Positions 16,601 through 23,925 of a DNA stretch of 52,350 nt are shown piece after piece; position 1 is the stretch's first letter; each line of letters starts with the position of its first letter. The notes under the pieces were generated by a model. The model was not told the origin of the DNA. It was given only the letters and a program-made list of their open reading frames with translations, and ran no database searches. The translations under genes and the position numbers were made by a program. Source of the stretch: an uncultured Prevotellaceae bacterium (GTDB lineage Bacteria > Bacteroidota > Bacteroidia > Bacteroidales > Bacteroidaceae); contig CAMNHM010000002.1 in the NCBI GenBank assembly GCA_946539475.1, forward strand, positions 1-52,350, in the 5' to 3' direction.

Positions 16601-17380
16601 CTGTCCACGCTGCCCGTCTACGTAGATGAGGGCGGATCGATCACTATCGGATTCGAAAGCTCGAAGCAGAATGCCAACGACCTGGCCTGGCGTCAGGTGG
16701 GCAACACCAGCAGCAAGGGCGACCATCGAGAAGGATGGTGGGGGGCATCGCAATTCGAGCTGCGCTACCATCCGCAATACCGTATCGCTACCGAGCCTGA
16801 GAGCTTCGGAGTGGCTTGCCTGCCCTATGCCGTCGCTCCCTCGCCAGGGCTCACCTTCTACCAGATAGCCGCCATCACCAGCGACTACTCGCGCCTCTGT
16901 CTTGAAGAGATCAACGAGGTGGAGGCCGGCATGCCCTTCATCTACAAGTCGAGCCAAGCCACCGCCACCTTCCTGGAGCACGGCGAGAAAGCCACACGAG
17001 CACTGGAGGGACCGGGCAACCTGCGCGGATTCTTCAAGACAACGGCAAAGGCACCTTTGGGCTACTACATGCTCAACGGCGGCAAGTGGCAGAAGGTGGT
17101 CGGCGAACGCCCCGCCCTACCTGTCTATACCGCCATCATGCGTCCCCTGAACGACAGGTCGAGCGAGCCCCTGACTGTCGTCGAATCGTGGGCCGGACCC
17201 ACCATGCCCATTGAGGGCGTTACACAGGAAGAGATCGAGGCGGGTATCAGCGCACCATTTATCGACACTGTAACCACCGTCTACACCCTCAACGGACAGC
17301 GCACAGACGAACAGCAGCAGCGCCCCGGCATCTATATCAAGATCATCAACGGAAAACCCACTAAGACAATCATCAGATGA
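13670..17380 (+). CDS. Secreted multidomain protein with GH128-like catalytic core
   Basis: The 1236-residue protein has a signal peptide (residues 1-23); this ATG is chosen because it starts the signal peptide, whereas the frame extends 12 codons upstream. Residues about 260-440 resemble the Asl1/GH128 glycosidase core: KTSNEPRN with E281 as possible acid/base, DIVDMHCYW, and WISEWCWG with E374 as possible nucleophile. GH128 enzymes cut beta-1,3-glucan, but the match is by motif only. The N-terminal part is unassigned. Behind the core come a fibronectin-like segment (about 460-560), a carbohydrate-binding-like segment starting ITNGDFEMGLDGWLN, a helical segment (about 740-860), a second beta-rich segment and the tail VYTLNGQR..GIYIKIINGK. 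It is coupled to the next gene by an ATGA overlap. Confidence 0.7.
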   Translation: MKRTRRCITLALALLLGMQLWGANSKETVEQVTTAVTLTDDVDYVITSTTPFAAEGKVNIENTDHAVLILAGVKPSKAMSLLGKYVQINGQKAVNNTNCQLKLYNRGSIVLPYGNAVKPLTVYSEQNFGGEECNDFGLENTGGFMNTLTDKKLNNRIRSFRLKRGYMVTFSILKEGRGYSRCFIAANEDLEMATLPAILDRSISSYRVFKWYDAGKPQLAAAAGDNNACGALNVTSTYTWSAGSSMLPDQECVAHQIYSTWPSPSSLGGATYTCHMKTSNEPRNSADDHPETLDDILKVWENLMRTGMRLCSPSSWDGSDYTNGTGFLKQFFDSIDARGWRCDIVDMHCYWPESNFSSLKNWTNAVHRPIWISEWCWGASWNNNGAFANGVTANQVRDALQRICNNLNSMDCVERYFYWNGERDPSRIYKNGALTPAGQMYAQLDGGLAYNGKYDYAPRAPKQLDPEGFTVTFDKESSTAKIEWREYNGEMCEYIHLERRKSENEAWETVEDLMDWGLDIDRSIPNYISIHPVEAQQGWEFRVSEKDANGKVRTSRAVMAVSDDMGAGDSVVIDGQTWYLGGNIITNGDFEMGLDGWLNGKGEPLGQPYFQAVPTGGINESTYLQCYGSGAIATEQSVRTPFPLEANTNYYFSASASNLSNILSQLTLSEDGQKTSSIVAMLENTSANWVTKYYTFNSGDYPYALLAFRTLGSKASFDNIVLCKLFASKDEALADGLDYERKRAEAFNAYSNGAFETVISVALAQTDKTVEQLAQHIRETVDAALRSYRLTAKLQQLLADAQQLKAYGLPGKEKLEQLLTEIPVKSGSWPTATWVEDGCNALQQAIDEYMPMTTVSDAIRSPSFTSATGWQTKAGTYKDGDQRLNHYTGDYWGFPFWNAWWSLPKEGNEDQTMAIRQEVSGLPHGLYALDCRATTEHFCISDQHAFITNGTDSLSSAVLTNDYYDLPLVHDTLRWQRLSTLPVYVDEGGSITIGFESSKQNANDLAWRQVGNTSSKGDHREGWWGASQFELRYHPQYRIATEPESFGVACLPYAVAPSPGLTFYQIAAITSDYSRLCLEEINEVEAGMPFIYKSSQATATFLEHGEKATRALEGPGNLRGFFKTTAKAPLGYYMLNGGKWQKVVGERPALPVYTAIMRPLNDRSSEPLTVVESWAGPTMPIEGVTQEEIEAGISAPFIDTVTTVYTLNGQRTDEQQQRPGIYIKIINGKPTKTIIR

Positions 17381-20031
17381 GGCTATCACGACATCTCCCA
17401 CTAGCCCTCGGCCTATTGGCACTGGCAACCGCCGCACAGGCGCAAGTGATCGACAAAGCCGATGTCACCATCAGCTTCGACCTCAGTCAGGCGGGCCAAC
17501 GCTTCACGCCCACCTGGGGACTCGACCAGGCATGGATCAGCGAGCAGAACCTGCGCAAGGGCATCAACCACATGGGCAAGGAAAATATCGGCATCGGGCG
17601 ATCCTGCTTCCGCACCACCCAGCCCCTGACAAACGACTCCGTGCTGGCCAGCCAGCAGGTGAACTACCTGCGGAGGCGCAACAACATGTTCAACATCATC
17701 AGCGACACGCTGCCACTGGTGCTCACCGCCGACCAGGAAGCCGGCTCGGACGAGTACTATGTGGTGAACAAGAGCTGTAAGACCAACCACTGGGCGGCCA
17801 ACATCGTCAGCCACGTCCACTGGCTGCAGGCAAACTCGAAGCACCCCGTCGTCGGCGTCTCGATCTTCAACGAGCCCGACTACTGGACCGTCGAGGAAGG
17901 AGCCACCGTGGCCAAGCAGACCGAGATTGCCAAGATGCTGCGCCAGCAGCCGCGAATGGACGGCGTGGCCCTCGTCGGTGCAAACACGCTGAACGACGAC
18001 GAGGCCATGAACTGGTACACCAGCGGCAAGCAGTGGTTTGAGTGGGCCAACACCCACCAGCTGGCCGGTGACTTCAACCACTTTGCCAACTTCTACCAGC
18101 AGCTCGTCAAGGACGGCAAGGTGGGTTATGCCGACGAGATGCACAACGTTGGCGAAGCGATGATCGGACTGGAATACGGCATGACCATCGGCATCTGGTG
18201 GGGCTTCGACAGCCGTGCCCGCGGCGAGTTCTGCGACATCAGCCGACACGGCGAGCGACTGGCCTACGGCGAGCATCGCAGCAACTGGACGGCAGCCTCC
18301 GTCTGGCGGCACGACGACGGGCGGGTGAAGGCCTTCGTGGGCTCCAGCGAGCGCCAGGCCGCCACCACCACCTATCAGTTTGTGTCGCTCGACCGCGATG
18401 TCTACTTCGACGGCTACGGCCCCACCCGCCAATACAGGATGGAGATGCCCGGGGGCACTGGCTACCAGAATGGGCAGACGAACGCCGAGCGCGTGATCGA
18501 TGTCACCTGGGGCGACGACGTGGCACCCTACGCCATCACCGAAGGCAAGTACAAGCTGGTAAACAAGGCCACGGGCAGCGCCGTGACGTACACCTCCAGC
18601 GGAAGCAACATCACGCAGCAGCGATACACCGGAGCCGTGAAGCAGCAGTGGACCGTCAAGCCCTGCAGCCTGCGCTGCGGCGGCGACTACAGCTTCCTCG
18701 ACATCGAGGCCATCGACAACCCGAAGATTCGCATCAACGTGAAGAACTACTCCACGGGCAACGCCGACCTCATCGCCTGGACACAGGACAAGCCGACGAG
18801 CAATGAGCAGTGGTACCTGCAATACATGGGCAACGGCTACTACTGCCTGCGCAACCGCGAGAGTGCACTCTACATGGCATCGGCAGGAACGGCCGTCAAC
18901 TCACGCGTCATACAGACCACAAAGCTGGGCGAGGGCAGCCGTGACCGCATGCTCTGGCGACTGCTGCCCGTCGACGTCGACTACGAGACCGTGGCACCCG
19001 CACAGCCCACGTCGCTGACGGCCACGCCACAGCCGGCATCGGTGATGCTGACGTGGGAGGCAGGCGCCGAGGACGACCTCGACGGATACATGGTGCTGCG
19101 CGCTGAGAAGGGGAAGGACGACTGGAACACCATCGCCCGCCATGCCGAGACGCCCTTCATCGACAACACCACACTGCCGGGGCGCACCTATCTCTATAAG
19201 GTGAAGGCCATCGACCGCGCACAGAACATGAGCGAGCCGTCGGCCGAGACAGAGGTGACCACGAACGACGCGAAAGCCCTCGTGGCCTACTGGCCGATGG
19301 ACGGCAACCTCGACGACCAGAGCGGCAATGGCATGACGGTCGCTGCAGCGAAGACTCCCGCCTATGTCGACAGCCATCGCGAGGGCGTGCAGGGGCTGCG
19401 CTTCACCGCCAACCAGTGTCTGCAGCTGCCATCGGCCATCGTCCAGGGCGACGAGCTGACGGTGGCCCTCTGGGTGAGAGCCCAGGGCACCAGCTCCTTT
19501 CAGCGCATCTTCGCCTTCGGACATGACAAAGACAACTATGTCATGCTGACGCCCTACAACGGGGCGCGCATGCAGCTGGCAGTCAAGTGCGACGGCAAGG
19601 AGCAGACGCTCGACTGCCCCACCCGACTGTTCACGTCGTCGTGGAAACATGTCGTCGTGACCATCGCGCCAGGACGCACAGCCATCTATGTCGACGGCAG
19701 CGAGGTGGCCAGCACGACGAACATCACCCACAGCCTGAGCGACATACACCCCGTCATCAACTACCTGGGGCGCAGCCATAACAACAACAACCCGTTCTTC
19801 ACGGGCTATATGGCCGACGTGCGCATCTATAACCACGCACTGGGGGCCGACGACGTGGCACAGCTGTACAACGAGACGTCGGACGTACGCACCATCGTCG
19901 ACTACGACTGGAAGGCCCTTCCGACCATCTACTCGCTCGACGGCAAGCGCCTGGAGCAGCCGCGCCGCGGGCTGAACATCATCGACGGGAAGGTCACCGT
20001 AGGAGGGTATGCTCCTCGAGGTAGGCGTTGA
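17377..20031 (+). CDS. Secreted clan-A-type glycoside hydrolase with lectin, FN3 and LamG domains
   Basis: The 884-residue product has a signal peptide (1-22). Residues about 30-380 look like a TIM-barrel glycosidase of clan GH-A: IFNEPD with E166 as likely acid/base and YADEMHN with E254 as possible nucleophile; the exact family is not recognised. A ricin-B-like segment (about 390-530, repeated QQW-type motif), a fibronectin type III domain (about 540-625), a LamG-like domain (about 630-840) and a C-terminal tail (YSLDGKR..GLNIIDGKV) follow. It starts inside the stop of the preceding gene (ATGA), so the two enzymes are made together and probably attack one polymer. The last 38 bases overlap the convergent regulator gene, and the tail is extended by GGYAPRGRR compared with sister tails. 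Confidence 0.75.
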   Translation: MRLSRHLPLALGLLALATAAQAQVIDKADVTISFDLSQAGQRFTPTWGLDQAWISEQNLRKGINHMGKENIGIGRSCFRTTQPLTNDSVLASQQVNYLRRRNNMFNIISDTLPLVLTADQEAGSDEYYVVNKSCKTNHWAANIVSHVHWLQANSKHPVVGVSIFNEPDYWTVEEGATVAKQTEIAKMLRQQPRMDGVALVGANTLNDDEAMNWYTSGKQWFEWANTHQLAGDFNHFANFYQQLVKDGKVGYADEMHNVGEAMIGLEYGMTIGIWWGFDSRARGEFCDISRHGERLAYGEHRSNWTAASVWRHDDGRVKAFVGSSERQAATTTYQFVSLDRDVYFDGYGPTRQYRMEMPGGTGYQNGQTNAERVIDVTWGDDVAPYAITEGKYKLVNKATGSAVTYTSSGSNITQQRYTGAVKQQWTVKPCSLRCGGDYSFLDIEAIDNPKIRINVKNYSTGNADLIAWTQDKPTSNEQWYLQYMGNGYYCLRNRESALYMASAGTAVNSRVIQTTKLGEGSRDRMLWRLLPVDVDYETVAPAQPTSLTATPQPASVMLTWEAGAEDDLDGYMVLRAEKGKDDWNTIARHAETPFIDNTTLPGRTYLYKVKAIDRAQNMSEPSAETEVTTNDAKALVAYWPMDGNLDDQSGNGMTVAAAKTPAYVDSHREGVQGLRFTANQCLQLPSAIVQGDELTVALWVRAQGTSSFQRIFAFGHDKDNYVMLTPYNGARMQLAVKCDGKEQTLDCPTRLFTSSWKHVVVTIAPGRTAIYVDGSEVASTTNITHSLSDIHPVINYLGRSHNNNNPFFTGYMADVRIYNHALGADDVAQLYNETSDVRTIVDYDWKALPTIYSLDGKRLEQPRRGLNIIDGKVTVGGYAPRGRR

Positions 20032-20728
20032 ATCGGTCGCGATAGCTGTCGCCGATGGGCAGATACTCGTCGGGACCCATGACGACACGATTCTTGTTCA
20101 CCTCCTGCACTTTCGCAAGGTTGACAATATAAGAACGGTGGATACGCATAAAGGTGGAGGGCAGGAAGTCCTCCATCTTTTTCATTGAGAGATAAGTGAT
20201 CAGAGGCCGAGGCTGATGGTCGAGGTGCAGCTTCAGGTATTCGCACATCGCCTCCACATAGCGGATGTCGGCAATCGAGATGCGCACCGTGCGGCTGTCG
20301 GTCTTCACGAAGATGGTGCCGTCGTCGTCAGGCTGCTCGCCATCCGGCCGGCCGGCGTGTGCCGACGAGCGCAGGTCGTACTGCTCCTTCACCTTCATCG
20401 CCGCACGCTGGAAGTCCTGCAGCCCGAAAGGCTTCAGCAGGTAGTCGACGGCATTCACCCGATAGCCCTCGATGGCATATTCGGCATAGGCTGTCGTGAA
20501 GACCACCAACGGCGGCACCACCAGCTGGCGCACGAAGTCCATGCCGCTGAGGTCGGGCATGTTGATGTCGCAGAAGATGGCATCCACCACATCGCGCTCC
20601 ATCATCTCCTGCGCCTCGAGTGCACTGGCGCACTCACCGCAGAGTTCAAAGAACGGAATTTTCCTGATATAGGCCGCCAGCTGTTGCAGTGCCAGCGGCT
20701 CATCGTCGATAGCAAGAACTTTAATCAT
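19994..20728 (-). CDS. LytTR-family response regulator
   Basis: A receiver domain (residues 1-125) with acidic pocket D8/D9, phospho-acceptor D54 in FCDINMPD and lysine in YLLKPF is followed by a LytTR DNA-binding domain (about 140-244; IRYVEAMCEYLKLHL, TFMRIHRSYIVNL). The start MIKVLAIDDEP is used because the receiver fold begins there; the frame is open for 15 more codons upstream, within the kinase gene end. It follows the kinase stop after four bases, so they form an operon and a cognate pair. The 3' end overlaps the convergent glycosidase gene by 38 bases. The target genes are unknown; the adjacent secreted protein gene is a candidate. Confidence 0.93.
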   Translation of the reverse strand: MIKVLAIDDEPLALQQLAAYIRKIPFFELCGECASALEAQEMMERDVVDAIFCDINMPDLSGMDFVRQLVVPPLVVFTTAYAEYAIEGYRVNAVDYLLKPFGLQDFQRAAMKVKEQYDLRSSAHAGRPDGEQPDDDGTIFVKTDSRTVRISIADIRYVEAMCEYLKLHLDHQPRPLITYLSMKKMEDFLPSTFMRIHRSYIVNLAKVQEVNKNRVVMGPDEYLPIGDSYRDRFNAYLEEHTLLR

Positions 20729-20732
20729 AGGG

Positions 20733-21968
20733 TTAATGGGGGGAGTGAGAGGACAACGGCAGCACGAGCTCAACCGTGTAACGTGTCGGTTCGTCGCCGA
20801 TGTTCAGCGAATAGTTGTCGCCATAGATGAGGTCCAGCCGCCGCCTGACATTCTGCAAGCCTACGCCGCCATGCTGGTCCTCGGCCGTGGGAATCCTGCT
20901 GTTGCTGCAGGTGAAGCGCAGGCTGTCGCCGTCGATAGCGACCCTGATGTCGATGAACGACTCCTGCCTGTAGCTCACGCCGTGCTTGAAGGCATTCTCG
21001 ACGAACGTGATGAGCACCAGCGGAGGTATCTGCCTGTCAGGCGTCTGCTCGGGCAGCGCCACAGTGATCTTCACGCGGTCGGTGACACGCATGCGCATCA
21101 GCTGCACATAGTCACGCGTGAAGGCCAGCTCGCGCTCCAAGGGCACCGTCTGCTTAGAGCCGTCGTAGAGCACGAAGCGCATGATCTTCGACAGCTGCAG
21201 CACGGCCTCCTTCGCCCGCTCCTGATCGATATCGACGAGGGCATGGATGTTGTTCAGCGTGTTCATCAGGAAGTGGGGGTTGATCTGATAGCGCAGATAC
21301 TCCAGCTGCTGCTCCAGATTCTGTTTCTCGAGCAATGCCAACTGCTCGCGGTCACGCCGCTGCCGGAAGTAGAGCTTCACGGCGACGTTCATGCCCAGCA
21401 TGAGAATCATGATAATCACCGCAATCATGTCGTGCTGGCCGAAGATCAGCGGCGGACGGTCGGCCTCGGGCCGCTCACCCATGCCCGGCCGCCGATCGTG
21501 CGGCGGGCGATTGCCGTCAGGGCGGAAGTCGTCGTCAGGACGGAAGTCGTCGCCGGGGCGGAAGTCGTCGTCGGGGAAGAATCCGTCGCCGGGATGTGGC
21601 GGAGCATCGTCGAGGTGATCCATCGGCGGCCGGCTGCCTTCCAGCCGCTCCAGCTCGCGCTCCTTGTCGGGGCGGCTGGTGCACTGAACGACGACAAAGA
21701 CTGCCAGCAACAGGGCTACGAGCGAGAAGTAAAGCCAGCGCCGCTGCCGCTCGATGAGCAGCGGCGCCAGGAAGAAGTTGTGCAGGAGGAAGGCAGCGAG
21801 AAACAGCGCATAGTGTCGCCATACATGAAAGACATCGGCCCACTCGAAGGGCATGCTGCCATCCTGGTCGATACTGACGTAGTGGCCCACGACGGGTGCT
21901 ACGAACAGCAGGCCCCACATCAGGGCATAGACCAGTAGCTCCTGTCTGTTGTACCTTGCCTTCTGCAT
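20733..21968 (-). CDS. LytS-type sensor histidine kinase with aspartate-rich periplasmic loop
   Basis: The 411-residue kinase has four predicted membrane segments (about 11-30, 52-72, 79-96, 181-200). The third and fourth enclose an 85-residue loop that should be periplasmic and contains three DDFRP units within residues 132-151. The cytoplasmic part is a HisKA_7TM/His_kinase-type module: H232 in YQINPHFLMNTLNNIHAL, N-box NAFKHGV and glycine box GVGLQNVRRRL. The kinase has no other sensor domain, so the acidic loop is the likely sensing part, perhaps for cations or charged polymers; that is inference. It lies 46 bases after the carbohydrate-binding-type gene and four bases before its regulator. 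Confidence 0.92.
   Translation of the reverse strand: MQKARYNRQELLVYALMWGLLFVAPVVGHYVSIDQDGSMPFEWADVFHVWRHYALFLAAFLLHNFFLAPLLIERQRRWLYFSLVALLLAVFVVVQCTSRPDKERELERLEGSRPPMDHLDDAPPHPGDGFFPDDDFRPGDDFRPDDDFRPDGNRPPHDRRPGMGERPEADRPPLIFGQHDMIAVIIMILMLGMNVAVKLYFRQRRDREQLALLEKQNLEQQLEYLRYQINPHFLMNTLNNIHALVDIDQERAKEAVLQLSKIMRFVLYDGSKQTVPLERELAFTRDYVQLMRMRVTDRVKITVALPEQTPDRQIPPLVLITFVENAFKHGVSYRQESFIDIRVAIDGDSLRFTCSNSRIPTAEDQHGGVGLQNVRRRLDLIYGDNYSLNIGDEPTRYTVELVLPLSSHSPH
21513..21575 (-). repeat. 18-base repeats encoding DDFRP units in the sensor kinase
   Basis: The coding strand repeats an 18-base unit three times, giving PDDDFR PGDDFR PDDDFR plus a partial fourth unit (PDGNR). The unit is a multiple of three, so copy number can change without breaking the kinase. 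Confidence 0.8.
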
Positions 21969-22014
21969 CGTTTCGATAACTTGTCGAAGTTACATCGGAA
22001 AGGGGGAGGGCGAA

Positions 22015-22986
22015 CTACCGCGAGAGCACCTTCCTTACCTTGTCGCCCTGCCGCACGATCATCACGCCACGCGCTGAGCAGCTGCCGTCGATGCGGCGGC
22101 CGGTAAGGTCGTAAGCCGTTGCCTGGCCTCCCTCGGCCGTTATCATAGCGTCGTCGATGGCTGTCGCCGTGGTGGTGAAGTTACGCTTGCCGCCGCCGTA
22201 GATCAGCGACCCGTCGACTTTCACGTGCTTGCCGCCGTAGTCGTAGACGTCGACCGTCAGCGTGCCATCCTCCATGTAGAAGTTGCCCGAGTCCTCATCC
22301 TCGTGCAGCGACGTCTGGCCCGTCGACGTCAGGCCGTCGAGCTCCACCTGTATGCCGTCGTCCTCGACGCCCTTGATGCTGATCGTGCCGCTCTCCATGA
22401 GGAAATACTCCCGGCAGTGCATGCCGTCCTTCACCGCCTTCGTGACGTTGATGGTGCAGTTCTTCACCTCAATATACTCCTTGCTGTAGATGGCGTGCTT
22501 GCTGTTGCCCACAACGTTCAGCGTGCCCCTGCCCTTGAACTCGGAATGTCCCTTGACGTGCAGGCAGCCGTTGTAGTCTTCGTTAGGCCCGTCGGCGAGC
22601 GTGTTCGTCGTCTCCTTCTTCACGCTGATGTCGATGCGCTTGCCGTTCTGGATGTTGATGGCCGGGCCGCTGGGATTGGTCAGCGTCAGCCCTGCCAGCT
22701 CGACGGTACACTTATAGGCTCCCTCGAGGTAGAACTCGCCGTCGGCCGACGTACCTGAGAGGATATAGGTGATCTCGCCCACGCTGTTGCCGGCGAAGGT
22801 GGCACTCTGCACCAGTCTGACGTGCGACCCCGTGCTGTTGTTGGTGACGACGCTGCTGATGTTGCTGGCAATGCTCACCGTTGCCGTCGTGCCGCTGTAC
22901 TTGATCTCGACGGTATTGTTGTCGACAGCCATCGACGTTGCGAAGCCTGCCACAAGGGCCATGATCGTAAGTAGTGTTCTCTTCAT
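22015..22986 (-). CDS. Secreted DUF4353/Cthe_2159-type carbohydrate-binding protein
   Basis: The 323-residue protein has a signal peptide (residues 1-20) and a repetitive beta-helix-like body with segments such as GPAINIQNGKRIDI, CLHVKGHSEFKGRGTLNVVG and KHAIYSKEYIEVKNCTINV. This pattern is that of DUF4353, the family of the clostridial protein Cthe_2159, reported to bind cellulose and polygalacturonate. The C-terminus carries the tail found in other secreted proteins here (YDLTGRRIDG..RGVMIVRQGDKVRK). It has its own promoter and precedes a LytS/LytTR pair, so it may be the surface component or a target of that system. No catalytic residues are recognised. Confidence 0.7.
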   Translation of the reverse strand: MKRTLLTIMALVAGFATSMAVDNNTVEIKYSGTTATVSIASNISSVVTNNSTGSHVRLVQSATFAGNSVGEITYILSGTSADGEFYLEGAYKCTVELAGLTLTNPSGPAINIQNGKRIDISVKKETTNTLADGPNEDYNGCLHVKGHSEFKGRGTLNVVGNSKHAIYSKEYIEVKNCTINVTKAVKDGMHCREYFLMESGTISIKGVEDDGIQVELDGLTSTGQTSLHEDEDSGNFYMEDGTLTVDVYDYGGKHVKVDGSLIYGGGKRNFTTTATAIDDAMITAEGGQATAYDLTGRRIDGSCSARGVMIVRQGDKVRKVLSR

Positions 22987-23017
22987 GCTCTTTGTTAATC
23001 TAGGGAAAAATGTGTTG

Positions 23018-23049
23018 CAAAGGTAGCTACAAATAAAAAACGGGGCAAA
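23018..23049 (-). promoter_or_regulatory. Promoter of the DUF4353-type gene
   Basis: TTTG (23049-23046), 20 bases, TACCTTTG (23025-23018) on the minus strand. The -33 element lies in the loop of the terminator of the preceding gene, so the two elements interlock. Confidence 0.8.
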
Positions 23050-23071
23050 TCGGTTCAGCGAAAGCCCCGTT
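23031..23071 (-). terminator. Intrinsic terminator of the LEA-like lipoprotein gene
   Basis: On the minus strand ACGGGGC (23070-23064) pairs with GCCCCGT (23046-23040) and is followed by TTTTTT. It lies 17 bases after the stop codon at 23087. Confidence 0.85.
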
Positions 23072-23086
23072 CCGTTCAGCGAACGT

Positions 23087-23704
23087 TTACTTCTTCAGCA
23101 GGTCGTTGACAGCGCCCTGGGCAGCGTCAGCGGCCTTGTTCACGGCATCGTTGACGGCGCCCTGAGCGCCCTCGACGGCCTTGTTCACGGCATCGCTGGC
23201 AGCCTCCTTGGCACCCTCGACGGCATCGGCGGCCTTATCCATAGCGCCCTCGACGGCGTCGCCGGCAGCCTCCTTAGTACCCTCGACGGCATCGCCGGCA
23301 ACACCCACGAGGCCCAGCAGCTGGTCGACAGGCTGCTCGCTGACGCTCTTGATGAGCTCCTGGGCACGCGAGGCCATGTCGCTGTTCGAGATCTTACCCA
23401 CGAGCTCCGAGATCTTGGCGGCATTCTCCTTGAGGAAGGTCTGTGCCGTGTTCAGGTACTCCTTGGCCTTCTGAGGGTTATCCTTGAGGAAGCTCACGGC
23501 CTTCTCCTGGATGCTGCTCACCAAGGCGAAGAATCCCTCGCCGTCGCCCGACTTCAGCAGGTTGCCCAGTGCCGTCGGCAGGTCCTTCACGTCAGCGGGT
23601 GCCTCCTGCTGAGGGTCGCCAGTTCCCGGTGCCTCCGTCTTGCCGAGGCACGATGTCAGCGTAATGGCTGCTCCAGCCATCAGCGCAAAAATCAATTTCT
23701 TCAT
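23087..23704 (-). CDS. Lipoprotein with LEA-like 11-residue amphipathic repeats
   Basis: The start used is MKKLIFALMAGAAITLTSC, a lipoprotein signal peptide with the lipidated Cys at residue 19; the frame is open for 27 more codons upstream but these overlap the promoter. The mature protein is helical throughout. From about residue 135 it is built of 11-residue units: AVEGTKEAAGD, AVEGAMDKAAD, AVEGAKEAASD, AVNKAVEGAQG, AVNDAVNKAAD. This is the period of group-3 LEA proteins and apolipoproteins, predicted to form long amphipathic helices. A role in envelope or desiccation/stress protection is possible but not shown. It is monocistronic, with a promoter upstream and a terminator downstream. Confidence 0.8.
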   Translation of the reverse strand: MKKLIFALMAGAAITLTSCLGKTEAPGTGDPQQEAPADVKDLPTALGNLLKSGDGEGFFALVSSIQEKAVSFLKDNPQKAKEYLNTAQTFLKENAAKISELVGKISNSDMASRAQELIKSVSEQPVDQLLGLVGVAGDAVEGTKEAAGDAVEGAMDKAADAVEGAKEAASDAVNKAVEGAQGAVNDAVNKAADAAQGAVNDLLKK

Positions 23705-23750
23705 GTACATAAAAAATAATAAAATTAATAAAATAGATTCTTTATGGCGG

Positions 23751-23781
23751 CAAAAATACGAAATAATGCTGAGATGGCAAA
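23751..23781 (-). promoter_or_regulatory. Promoter of the LEA-like lipoprotein gene
   Basis: TTTG (23781-23778), 19 bases, TATTTTTG (23758-23751) on the minus strand, 46 bases before the ATG. Confidence 0.7.
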
Positions 23782-23809
23782 GCAATTTTGGAAGTTTAAC
23801 GCAATTAAT

Positions 23810-23857
23810 TCAAAAGAACGGGAAACCGGAGGCCGAAAATGTCGGCACGGAGTCCCG
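23810..23857 (-). terminator. Probable terminator of the BACON lipoprotein gene
   Basis: On the minus strand CGGGA (23857-23853) pairs with TCCCG (23823-23819), enclosing an inner GCCGA/TCGGC stem, and TTCTTTTG follows. It lies about 70 bases beyond the stop codon. The outer stem is short. Confidence 0.5.
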
Positions 23858-23925
23858 CTCTTGTACTTGTCACAGTGAATCAATCAGTCTGTCGTCTAGA
23901 TTCTTCTCCTTGATTCTTGAGGGTA

